Source: RUG12395 sp045541735 (GTDB taxonomy: Bacteria > Bacillota > Clostridia > Oscillospirales > CAG-272). From it: a DNA stretch of 8,238 nt. The position numbers and the translations under genes were made by a program. Every line of letters starts with the position of its first letter. Position 1 is the stretch's first letter. Below the pieces are notes generated by a model. The model searched no databases, had not been told where the DNA came from, and worked only from the letters and a program-made list of their open reading frames with translations. Of this stretch, positions 1 through 6,489 are shown one piece after another. The stretch lies in NCBI GenBank assembly GCA_045541735.1, contig JAZQJQ010000012.1, positions 1 through 8,238 of the forward strand, written 5' to 3'.

Positions 1-2280
1 GATGACAGTGTAGGTGACAGGTGTAATCTCAAACTCCACACTTGCCGTTACGCCGCCGACGGTGATTTTTGCGGTGTATGTACCAACCTCTACTGGCTTA
101 CCCTCGGTAAGCTCTGAACCGCTTACCGCTGTATATACCACCTCAACGGTATCGCCTGTTGTAAGATTATTAGTTACGACTGCTTCAATAGCTGCTCCTG
201 TGTAGTCAAGGCTTGCGGGAGCTGCGATTGTAACGCTGCCACCGTTGGTGTCAGTACAACCTTCAGCGGTGCAAGTCGCTTTGATGGTATCAGTACCGTC
301 AAGCTCATAGTTCCAACTGTGGATGTGGGCTGAAATTTCAAACCCCAGTGTTTTTGTTCCGGTGTAATTGCCAATACCTGTGACCGTTATAGTTGCCGTG
401 CCGGGCACGGTGTTATTGGCATATTCCAACGTATAGTCAGTATCCTTTTCAAGAGTCATACCGTTATACTGAATAGTAACATTGGGTGTAGCACCCACCG
501 GATAGCTTGCCGCCAAACCGGTGTAGTCCAAATCCTCGATATCTTTTGCAACAATGCTAAACTTTTGACCACCTCTTCCCCCAAGAGCGAGATTCGTTTT
601 AGCGGTAAAATAATCACTTTCCTCAACGTTGAGCGTAACAGTATACGTCCCCACAGTAACAGGTGGTGTCGAACTACTATTGTACAAAACCTCAACATCA
701 CCAATATAGGCATCTACGGTTGCGTTAGGAACAACAGTTGCAATCTTTGCTGTTCCGTCATATGTAAGGTTTTCGGGAGCAGTGTATGTAAAAAACGAGT
801 TGTTAAGCTGATTGGATTTTGTAATCTCGTACTCATAGGTTAAGGTTGTATTTTCTATAGTGAGACTTGCCACATAAACGCCAGGCTCAAATGGGCGTAC
901 CTCTTCGCCTGTGGACTTCAATGTGTAAACAACTTCGGGGATTTCGACATCTTCAATCGTTCCGGAAACTGTCACAGTTCTTTCCAGATTCCAAGCGAAA
1001 TATTTAGTGCTGGGCGGGGTAATTACAACACTCTGATATGGATTGTGGCACGCACCATCGGTATTCGCACAAGTTGCGTTGATGTATGTTCCTTCAGCTT
1101 CAAAAGTCCAACTGTGAACATGAGGCACTATTGTGGATTTGAATGTTGCAGTAATGGTAACATCACCTTCAGGCATTGAAAATGTGCGGGTGTTTGAGTC
1201 GCCTGTAACGGTAATCTCATTACCGTCTGCGCCTGTGACAGCGAATGTGTCAAGTACATAGTTTTTATATGCCATAATATCAACGGTAACAGTGTCGCCA
1301 ACGGGCACAATGCTTTTATCTGCCTTGACAGCACCGCCAATGGTGTGTGCTACATTTACAAAATATCCGTCGATTTTGGTAACATTGTGCACATCGTTTT
1401 CCCATGTTGCCTTCAAACCCATTGTAGTGCCTGAATAATCATTGGAAGCATAAATCACCATTGTATCCGGTGTTAACGAAAAGGAAGCATTATTCAAACC
1501 GGGATTATAGGTAGTCGGCTCAACAGTGCCGTGGTAGTAAACACCTGCAAGATTTGAGGCATTGGAAAAAGCCTTGGAGCCAATTACAGTTACAGAAGCC
1601 GGCAATGAAACGTTTTTCAACATAGTACAGCCCAAAAACATTGAACCTCCGACCTTGTCTACGCTCTCACTCAATCTCACATACTCCAAATTCCCACAAT
1701 TTTGAAAAAGCGTTTGTCCAATTGAAGTTACGCTATCGGGGATTGAAATAGCCTTTAAACTTGAGCAATTGTAAAAAGCACTGGAACCAATAGATGTTAC
1801 CCCATCATTAATATTGATGTAGTTCAATGATTCGCACGAAGAAAAAGCATAATTTCCAATCGTTTCAAGCCTCTCCGGTAATATAATCGTTTCAAGCGCA
1901 GCTCCGGTGAACGCATATTGACAGATTTCTTCAATATTTTCGGGAAGTATAACCTCTTTCAAGTTTGAAAGACCACGAAATGTATTTTCGGGAATACGCA
2001 CCCAATTTTCGCAGTTCACAAAACTTGCTCTTGTGATAATGTCGGCATAATCTTTCCAAGGCGAAGCTGTGGTAGAATCCCATTTTGTAGAAATACTGTT
2101 GCCTTTGCCGTCAATGACAAGCAATCCATTATCGTAAATAGTCCAAGCGGTTATATTTCCCTGTCCCAGGTTGCCACTTGCATAGACCTCCGTTGCTGCA
2201 CTTACAGCGGAGGCAAATACGGGAATCACAGTTAGCCCCATAAAAGCCGCAAGCAAAAATGCAATTAATCTTTTTTTCAT
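1..2280 (-). CDS. Large secreted surface protein with BspA-type leucine-rich repeats and Ig-like/HxHSW modules (3' end outside window)
   Basis: The frame starts at ATG 2280 and stays open for 760 codons to base 1, so the C-terminus is missing. A signal peptide is visible: KKR, a hydrophobic core (residues 5-22), then small residues with likely cleavage near ASAVSA (23-28). Residues 106-242 hold six BspA-type LRR_5 units, the last five with an exact 23-residue period (starts 128, 151, 174, 197, 220) and the pattern L..I.IP..V.SIG..AF..C. Residues 308-380 resemble the divergent InlB B-repeat, ending SMPEGDVTITATF. An HVHSW motif (387-391) followed by a Cys pair opens one module and HIHSW (652-656) opens another. 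Residues 584-649 match the clostridial Ig-like repeat (LDYTG ... YNGMTLEKDTDYTLEY ... GNYTGTK). Proteins of this build are cell-surface adhesin or binding proteins; the ligand is unknown. An RBS GGGAGG (2285-2290) lies 4 bases upstream, inside the end of the preceding gene. Any wall anchor would lie in the unseen part. Confidence 0.9.
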   Translation of the reverse strand, partial: MKKRLIAFLLAAFMGLTVIPVFASAVSAATEVYASGNLGQGNITAWTIYDNGLLVIDGKGNSISTKWDSTTASPWKDYADIITRASFVNCENWVRIPENTFRGLSNLKEVILPENIEEICQYAFTGAALETIILPERLETIGNYAFSSCESLNYININDGVTSIGSSAFYNCSSLKAISIPDSVTSIGQTLFQNCGNLEYVRLSESVDKVGGSMFLGCTMLKNVSLPASVTVIGSKAFSNASNLAGVYYHGTVEPTTYNPGLNNASFSLTPDTMVIYASNDYSGTTMGLKATWENDVHNVTKIDGYFVNVAHTIGGAVKADKSIVPVGDTVTVDIMAYKNYVLDTFAVTGADGNEITVTGDSNTRTFSMPEGDVTITATFKSTIVPHVHSWTFEAEGTYINATCANTDGACHNPYQSVVITPPSTKYFAWNLERTVTVSGTIEDVEIPEVVYTLKSTGEEVRPFEPGVYVASLTIENTTLTYEYEITKSNQLNNSFFTYTAPENLTYDGTAKIATVVPNATVDAYIGDVEVLYNSSSTPPVTVGTYTVTLNVEESDYFTAKTNLALGGRGGQKFSIVAKDIEDLDYTGLAASYPVGATPNVTIQYNGMTLEKDTDYTLEYANNTVPGTATITVTGIGNYTGTKTLGFEISAHIHSWNYELDGTDTIKATCTAEGCTDTNGGSVTIAAPASLDYTGAAIEAVVTNNLTTGDTVEVVYTAVSGSELTEGKPVEVGTYTAKITVGGVTASVEFEITPVTYTVI

Positions 2281-2534
2281 AGTTCCTCCCAAAATTCTTT
2301 AAATTTTTGTTTATTTGTTTCTGCTCCGTAAGTGCACCGTCCGGTATCCGGCGTTATTTCGCCATCAAGAGCAAACGCTGCATAAACGCAGTAAAAGCAC
2401 TCCTTCACCGCTCCGCACATATCGTTTCGCGCTAAAAAAGCGGAACAGCACTGATGTGCGTAAATAGTTTTTCCGCACTGAGGCTCTAAAAAATACTCAC
2501 TGTGCGGAAGTGTGCTTATAATCTTTCTGTACAT
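2277..2534 (-). CDS. Small cysteine-rich protein of unknown function, coupled to the surface protein
   Basis: I do not recognise the family. This 85-residue frame starts at ATG 2534, chosen because GGGAGG (2540-2545) sits 5 bases upstream; the frame is open further upstream, but that stretch holds promoter and leader structure. There are seven cysteines (residues 20, 29, 30, 40, 46, 49, 67), including a CC pair and a CFYC (CxxC) motif, plus His 11 and 28. This spacing suggests metal binding or disulfides, but no known signature is visible. There is no signal peptide or membrane segment, so it is probably cytosolic. Its TGA (2279-2277) overlaps the ATG of the surface-protein gene as ATGA, and its last codons (encoding WEEL) carry that gene's Shine-Dalgarno site, so the two are very likely co-translated. 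A regulatory or assembly role for the neighbour is possible but unproven. Confidence 0.72.
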   Translation of the reverse strand: MYRKIISTLPHSEYFLEPQCGKTIYAHQCCSAFLARNDMCGAVKECFYCVYAAFALDGEITPDTGRCTYGAETNKQKFKEFWEEL

Positions 2535-2556
2535 ATCCACCTCCCAAAGCACGCAA

Positions 2557-2601
2557 AAAGCCATTCCGTTACGGCACACAAAGCCGAAACGGAATGGCTT
2601 T
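2557..2601 (-). terminator. Hairpin with U-run in the leader: terminator or attenuator
   Basis: A perfect 14-base inverted repeat (arms 2557-2570 and 2588-2601, AAAGCCATTCCGTT and its complement) encloses an inner CGGC/GCCG stem across one T-T mismatch, giving a long two-part hairpin. Read on the minus strand, the right arm ends GGCTTT and runs on into TT, giving a five-base T-run as in an intrinsic terminator. It lies 12 bases before the GGGAGG RBS of the Cys-rich gene. It could end transcripts from the upstream three-gene operon, attenuate the surface-protein operon, or hinder ribosome access. The plus-strand version lacks a good T-run. Confidence 0.7.
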
Positions 2602-2624
2602 ATATCATAAAAAATTGCAAGCAG

Positions 2625-2676
<52 letters not shown>

Positions 2677-2681
2677 AAAAG

Positions 2682-2710
2682 ATTATATCTTAGCATCATT
2701 GTTTGCGCAA
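2682..2710 (-). promoter_or_regulatory. Second (proximal) sigma-A promoter candidate
   Basis: Reading the minus strand, TTGCGC (2705-2710) and a perfect TATAAT (2682-2687) are 17 bases apart. The -35 matches the consensus in only three of six positions, so it is weaker than the distal promoter or needs an activator. The predicted start near 2675 falls within the CAGA tract. Confidence 0.45.
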
Positions 2711-2724
2711 CCTTTTTGCGTTTT

Positions 2725-2747
2725 TTGTGTTGAATATTATAACACAA
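2725..2747. promoter_or_regulatory. Operator-like inverted repeat over the distal -10 box
   Basis: TTGTGTT (2725-2731) and its exact complement AACACAA (2741-2747) are separated by 9 bases and straddle the TATAAT of the distal promoter (2736-2741). Such a 7-9-7 dyad at a -10 element is a plausible repressor site. No regulator gene is present in the window to pair it with. Confidence 0.4.
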
Positions 2748-2764
2748 CTTTCCGGCGTTTTCAA
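2736..2764 (-). promoter_or_regulatory. Main sigma-A promoter of the Cys-rich/surface-protein operon
   Basis: On the minus strand TTGAAA (2759-2764) and a perfect TATAAT (2736-2741) are separated by exactly 17 bases, matching the consensus at 11 of 12 positions. The predicted start is near 2729, giving a leader of about 195 nt before the ATG at 2534. That leader includes the tetranucleotide tract and both hairpins. Confidence 0.75.
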
Positions 2765-2883
2765 AGATTGTGTAAATCTAGCCGTTTTTGCGCATATTTA
2801 GCTGTTTTTCGGATGAAGCAAGCCTTCAGGTGCCGCAAGCGACACATCTCACCCCTTACGGTGTTCGGTTTTCCGCCCTGCGG

Positions 2884-3645
2884 TCAAACTGTTTCAATTT
2901 CGCATTTGATGTAAATTACCGACTCAATGCCCATTTTTTCAAGCCTTGCGGCAAAATCGGGAAGGCAGATGACCTCGGTGTAAAAATGCCCGCATTCGAG
3001 CACTGCGATGCCGTGCTCCTGCGCTTCGACGGCAGTGTTGTAGCTTGCTCTGCCGGTGACGAGGATGTCGGCGCCGCGCCTTGCAGCAGGGATTATGAAA
3101 TCTTTGCCGTCGCCGCCGCATACAGCAACGCGCTTCACGGTCCTTTTACCGCCGGCGGAAAGAAGCGCAAAAGGCGCACCGAGCACTTTTTTTGCATTCT
3201 CGGAAAACACTTTTATTTCCGTTTCCGCAGTATCGGAAAGTCTGCCTATCTCCTCTCCCGTACCGCCGAAGCGCTCGCCGGGTATGAGCCCAAGCCTCTC
3301 GCAAAGCAGATCGTTCATGCCTCCGTCAAGTGCATCGTAACGTGTGTGGAAGCTTATTGCGGAAATTCCGTTTTTAAGAAGCAGAAGAAGCGCATCTCCC
3401 TTTCCCTCTCCTGCGCGAACACTGCGCACGGGCGCAAACATAAACGGATGGTGAGTCATTACAGCATCACAACCGTTTTCAACGGCAGCCTTTGCGGCAT
3501 CGTAAGTAAGATCAAGTGCGCAAAGCACCTTTTCAACTCTTCTCTCAGGATCGGGGCAAAGCTGCAGTCCGTCATTATCCCAAGGCATTGAAAGAGATGT
3601 GGGTATCTGTTCGCACAATGCGTTATAAAACTCTTTTACGGTCAT
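2884..3645 (-). CDS. Nif3-family dinuclear metal-binding protein (YbgI/YqfO-like)
   Basis: This 253-residue protein has the Nif3 signatures in order: WDNDGLQL (22-29), THHPFMF (64-70), SFHTRYDALDGGMND (98-112) and GHFYTE (219-224). By comparison with YbgI, His65/His66, Asp104, His220 and Glu224 are the expected ligands of the two-metal centre, with His100 also conserved. The length fits the short E. coli YbgI type, without the inserted central domain of the longer Bacillus YqfO type. Family members form toroidal hexamers in the cytoplasm; they are often annotated as GTP cyclohydrolase I type 2, but their biochemical role is unsettled. The start ATG at 3645 has AGAGG (3653-3657) 7 bases upstream and overlaps the TrmK stop as ATGA, implying translational coupling. 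The trmK-nif3 order is a known conserved pair in Firmicutes. It is the last gene of its operon, and no clear terminator directly follows. Confidence 0.93.
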   Translation of the reverse strand: MTVKEFYNALCEQIPTSLSMPWDNDGLQLCPDPERRVEKVLCALDLTYDAAKAAVENGCDAVMTHHPFMFAPVRSVRAGEGKGDALLLLLKNGISAISFHTRYDALDGGMNDLLCERLGLIPGERFGGTGEEIGRLSDTAETEIKVFSENAKKVLGAPFALLSAGGKRTVKRVAVCGGDGKDFIIPAARRGADILVTGRASYNTAVEAQEHGIAVLECGHFYTEVICLPDFAARLEKMGIESVIYIKCEIETV

Positions 3646-4337
3646 TTCAGTACCTCTTTTTCGGTTTGCTCAAGCATTTTGATAAGAGCGAGCGTCTCTT
3701 CCCGCTCCGCCCCCTGAGTGCCTGCGAGAAGATTCTTCAAATGCAGGAGTCTTCTTTTGCAAAGCACTGCAAGCTCTTCGCCGCCGCGCCTGATATTCTC
3801 CCTGCCGAGCTGTTCTTCGATGGGAGTAAGATCATACGGAACGCCCGTATACACAGCGCATATGATCTCGTACTGTCTGCCCATATCGCGCACGATAAGC
3901 TCATTCTCGATGTGAAAGCCCTCGCTTGCAAGGTAGTGCCTGAGATACGAAGAACGGGACATAGGCTGTAATATCAGCCGCACCTTATCGGCACGCAAAA
4001 AACGCGCACATTCAGCCGAAAGCAGTTCGGATATAAGCTCCCCACCCATACCGCACACTGCGGCATCGGTAAGACCTAAACCCTCAAGTCCGCAAAATCC
4101 GTCTGTCTGGCGCACCTCGATAAGATCCGAATATCCCGAGGCATCTACATTGTTTTTTGCAAGCTCAACGGGTTTTTCGGCGATATCGCAGGCGTACGCC
4201 TTTTTTACCTTGCCAAGCGATGCAAGGTATATGGGCAGGGATGCGTGATCAGTTCCTATATCGGCAAAAACGGCCCCCGCACGGACAAGATCTGCCGCCG
4301 CGGAAAGCCGTTTTCCGAATTCACTTTGCCTCGGCAT
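3642..4337 (-). CDS. trmK: tRNA (adenine-22-N1)-methyltransferase, TrmK family
   Basis: TrmK methylates N1 of A22 in tRNA using S-adenosylmethionine. The 231-residue frame shows the family pattern: a Rossmann SAM-binding motif ADIGTDHASLPIYL (25-38), the acidic end of strand 2 at CDIA (50-53), GMGGELI (96-102) and LILQP (121-125), and a C-terminal helical, likely coiled-coil segment (about 173-231) rich in Glu, Leu and Lys. The length matches the family. The start ATG at 4337 shares one base with the stop of the upstream DUF1858 gene (TAATG) and has a modest AAAGG site (4345-4349). The stop overlaps the next ATG as ATGA. The assignment rests on motif recall, without an alignment. Confidence 0.92.
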   Translation of the reverse strand: MPRQSEFGKRLSAAADLVRAGAVFADIGTDHASLPIYLASLGKVKKAYACDIAEKPVELAKNNVDASGYSDLIEVRQTDGFCGLEGLGLTDAAVCGMGGELISELLSAECARFLRADKVRLILQPMSRSSYLRHYLASEGFHIENELIVRDMGRQYEIICAVYTGVPYDLTPIEEQLGRENIRRGGEELAVLCKRRLLHLKNLLAGTQGAEREETLALIKMLEQTEKEVLK

Positions 4338-4543
4338 TACTTAGCCTTTGCGGCAAGAAAATCGTTTATCTTCTTTATGAGTGCGTCTGCATCGGTACCG
4401 TGAACTGCACAAGCATCCTCAACGGACTCGCCGCGGGAATGAGGGCAACCGAGGCAATGCATACCTATCTCAAAAAAGAACTGTGCGGTATCGGGCTCCG
4501 CATCAAGAATATCGCCGATTACACTTTTCTTTGTGATCTCCAT
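4337..4543 (-). CDS. DUF1858 domain protein (hybrid-cluster-associated redox disulfide type)
   Basis: This 68-residue protein consists of one DUF1858 domain. The family signature is clear: an N-terminal ITKKSVIGDIL segment, then GMHCLGCPHSRGESVEDACAV... The CxxC (Cys30, Cys33) and a third Cys at 45 are the family's conserved cysteines. Such proteins are thought to act in redox or metal chemistry, and some are found near hybrid-cluster proteins; the exact function is unknown. The start ATG at 4543 has AGAGG (4550-4554) 6 bases upstream, and the gene lies about 29 bases from the predicted start of a perfect promoter. It is the first gene of the operon with trmK and the nif3-like gene, and it shares one base with trmK (TAATG). 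Confidence 0.93.
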   Translation of the reverse strand: MEITKKSVIGDILDAEPDTAQFFFEIGMHCLGCPHSRGESVEDACAVHGTDADALIKKINDFLAAKAK

Positions 4544-4578
4544 AATATACCTCTTTTCAATAGTCTTTTATCTTCACT

Positions 4579-4607
4579 ATTATAATTCTTATTTTCCTCA
4601 TTGTCAA
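4579..4607 (-). promoter_or_regulatory. Perfect-consensus sigma-A promoter of the DUF1858-trmK-nif3 operon
   Basis: On the minus strand TTGACA (4602-4607) and TATAAT (4579-4584) are separated by exactly 17 bases, a 12 of 12 consensus match. The predicted start near 4572 gives a short 5' UTR of about 29 bases. Strong constitutive expression is expected unless a repressor acts. Confidence 0.88.
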
Positions 4608-4616
4608 TAATTTGAC
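4603..4616. promoter_or_regulatory. Small dyad over the -35 element in the divergent promoter region
   Basis: GTCAA-TAAT-TTGAC forms a perfect 5-4-5 inverted repeat that includes most of the minus-strand -35 box. It could bind a regulator acting on either direction, but it is short and may arise simply from two -35-like sequences facing each other. Confidence 0.2.
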
Positions 4617-4635
4617 CGAAAAACCTGCATTTATG

Positions 4636-4664
4636 TAGACAAAACGAAAATGCCGTGTTAATAT
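4636..4664 (+). promoter_or_regulatory. Candidate sigma-A promoter for the DUF2079 gene
   Basis: TAGACA (4636-4641) is followed after 17 bases by TAATAT (4659-4664), and an overlapping TATATT lies at 4662-4667. The -35 matches five of six consensus bases and the -10 four of six. It sits about 28 bases before the GTG start, so the 5' UTR would be very short but would still include the RBS. Confidence 0.5.
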
Positions 4665-4679
4665 ATTCTTATTAAAGTC

Positions 4680-4685
4680 AAGGAG
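4680..4685 (+). promoter_or_regulatory. Shine-Dalgarno site fixing a GTG start
   Basis: AAGGAG lies 6 bases before GTG 4692, with no competing in-frame ATG near it. This decides the start of the DUF2079 gene in favour of GTG. Confidence 0.8.
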
Positions 4686-4691
4686 AAAACC

Positions 4692-6437
4692 GTGAACGAT
4701 TCCGTGAAGAGTTTATTTTCCCGAATATATGACCGCCGCGAGCCGCTGTTTCTTTCCGCCGTATGCGCTTGGATCACATACGCCGCACTGAGAAGCTACA
4801 GTCTTGCAAACGGCACCGCGCTTGTATGTGCGCTGATAACCGCAATACCCGTAGTTTTTTCTGCGTTTATGCTAAAGGCGCCTTCCTCGGCGCTTGTGGG
4901 CAGAGTGCTGCTGTTTTTATCCTCGCTTGCACTTTGTACGCGCGCGGTGTATGAAAAAAAGACGGAGTTTTACGTCTTTATTGCCGCCGCTGTCTTTATG
5001 GCGGTCGTGGGTATCTACTGTTTCCGCGCTTTTGCGGATATTAAATTTTCGGACGATTCCAAGCTTATTTGGCTATCTGTTGCCATGTGTGCAGCTATAT
5101 TCTTTGCTGTATACAATTCCGCGGTAACCGTAAGCCGTTACCTTGCCTACCGTGCTCCCGCCTTTGATTTCGGCATTTTCGCGCAAGCGTTCTATTCCTT
5201 GAAGGAACGCTTTATTCCATATACAACCTGCGAGCGCGGCTACGAGCTTTCGCACTTTGCCGTACATCTCTCCCCCGTTTTTTATCTCGCACTTCCGTTA
5301 TACGCACTTTTCCCACGCCCCGAGACCGTGCAGATAATCCAGGCGCTTGCCCTTGCACTCGGAGCTGTTCCGCTCTGGCTTACGGCAAAGCACCTCGGTA
5401 TTTCAAACAAGGTGAGTGCGCTTTTCTGCGTTGTTTATTTGTTGCATCCGGCACTGATGGGCGGCTGTATGTACGACTTCCACGAAAATTGCTTTCTCCC
5501 CTTAATGATAATGTGGACAGTATATTTTGCGGAAAAGAAAAAGCTAATCCCGGCTGTCATCTTCGCCCTGCTTACCTGCTCGGTAAAAGAAGACGCGGCA
5601 GTATATATCGCCTTTCTCGGTCTGTTTTTGCTGTTTTCCGGCAGGCGCAAGGCTATCGGCGCGGTGATCACCGCATCTGCCGTTGCATATTTTCTCGCTG
5701 CGTGCGCTTATCTAAACGCGCAGGGGCTCGGTGTAATGGCGTGGAGATACAGCCACATTTCCGAGGACGGATCGCTTGCGGGTGTTATAGCCACCGCGAT
5801 AAAGGACCCATTCCGCGTTATAAAAGAATGCTTCACCGCAGAAAGATTTCAATTTGCCGTTATGATGCTTCTGCCGCTCGGCTTGCTTCCGCTGTTCACT
5901 AAAAAAATATCGCACTATATACTTTTCGGCGGTCTGGTGCTTGTGAATCTTATGCCGAATTGGCAGTATCAGTATTCCCTTGATTTTCAGTACGTTTTCG
6001 GCACTCTCGCGCTTCTCGTATACGCGGCGATGCTCAATTACAAGGAGCTTTCCCCCAAGGTGCGCCGCAGTCTTGCATCCTTTGCTTGCACTGCCTGCGT
6101 GCTTGCGGCATCCGCTCGTATGCCCTCTCAGCTTAATTACGTCAAATATCTCGACGAGCTTTCAGAGGAGATAGTAGCGCTTGACGAAGCAATGACATAT
6201 GTTCCCAAAGATGCTTCCGTTGCGGCAACGACCTTCCTTGTGGCACACCTATCGGAGCGTGACGTTATATACGAAATAGGTAACACCTACGATATAAGCG
6301 ACAAGCTGGACGGCGTTGAATACCTCGTTATCGACCTGCGATACACCGAATGGGATGCACTCCCCGCAAAATACGCAAGGCTCGGCTACTACCCCGTATT
6401 TGAGATTGACGATATCGTGTGTGTTATGAGAAAATAA
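4692..6437 (+). CDS. DUF2079 polytopic membrane protein (GT-C-like glycosyltransferase relative)
   Basis: This 581-residue integral membrane protein starts at GTG behind AAGGAG. About ten hydrophobic segments are visible, for example near residues 20-34, 42-60, 70-84, 94-112, 125-142, 196-208, 214-232, 241-256, 284-296 and 302-316, with more between 320 and 480. A C-terminal soluble tail follows from about 490. DUF2079 hallmarks are FDFGIFAQAFYSL (158-170), ELSHFAVHLSPVFYLALPLY (185-204) with His188 and His192, a YDFHE motif (261-265) and a KED triplet (299-301). Acidic residues after the first helices and loop DFHE motifs recall GT-C enzymes that use polyprenyl-phosphate sugars; the substrate is unknown. 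It is a single gene, transcribed divergently from the DUF1858 operon and ended by a strong terminator. The soluble tail may resemble a sugar or acceptor recognition region, which is a guess. Confidence 0.9.
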   Translation: MNDSVKSLFSRIYDRREPLFLSAVCAWITYAALRSYSLANGTALVCALITAIPVVFSAFMLKAPSSALVGRVLLFLSSLALCTRAVYEKKTEFYVFIAAAVFMAVVGIYCFRAFADIKFSDDSKLIWLSVAMCAAIFFAVYNSAVTVSRYLAYRAPAFDFGIFAQAFYSLKERFIPYTTCERGYELSHFAVHLSPVFYLALPLYALFPRPETVQIIQALALALGAVPLWLTAKHLGISNKVSALFCVVYLLHPALMGGCMYDFHENCFLPLMIMWTVYFAEKKKLIPAVIFALLTCSVKEDAAVYIAFLGLFLLFSGRRKAIGAVITASAVAYFLAACAYLNAQGLGVMAWRYSHISEDGSLAGVIATAIKDPFRVIKECFTAERFQFAVMMLLPLGLLPLFTKKISHYILFGGLVLVNLMPNWQYQYSLDFQYVFGTLALLVYAAMLNYKELSPKVRRSLASFACTACVLAASARMPSQLNYVKYLDELSEEIVALDEAMTYVPKDASVAATTFLVAHLSERDVIYEIGNTYDISDKLDGVEYLVIDLRYTEWDALPAKYARLGYYPVFEIDDIVCVMRK

Positions 6438-6443
6438 ACAAGG

Positions 6444-6487
6444 AAAAAGATGCTCTGAAAGATTGCATTTTTCAGAGCATCTTTTTT
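6444..6487. terminator. Bidirectional intrinsic terminator between convergent genes
   Basis: AAAAAGATGCTCTGAAA (6444-6460) and its exact complement (6470-6486) form a 17-bp stem with a 9-base loop. The T-run at 6482-6487 serves the plus strand, and the A-run at 6444-6448 serves as a U-run on the minus strand. It lies between the DUF2079 stop (6437) and the stop of the converging gene (6490), so it can end both. Confidence 0.93.
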
Positions 6488-6489
6488 AT

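Noticed and set aside
174..1340. Several short frames on both strands between 174 and 1340
   Set aside because: They overlap the 760-codon frame of the surface protein, whose repeats continue in register throughout.
2817..2845. Small hairpins (GTGCCG-CAAG-CGACAC at 2830-2845, TGAAG/CTTCA nearby) as terminator for the nif3-like gene
   Set aside because: Stems are 5-6 bp and no T-run follows on the minus strand, so intrinsic termination is not supported.
2788..3591. A 267-codon plus-strand open frame
   Set aside because: It lies antisense to the nif3-like gene, whose motifs are unmistakable. The plus-strand product has no recognisable domain and no convincing RBS.
5489..5902. A 137-codon frame inside the DUF2079 gene
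   Set aside because: It is a same-strand alternative frame within a well-supported membrane protein, with an Arg/Cys-rich product and no motif.
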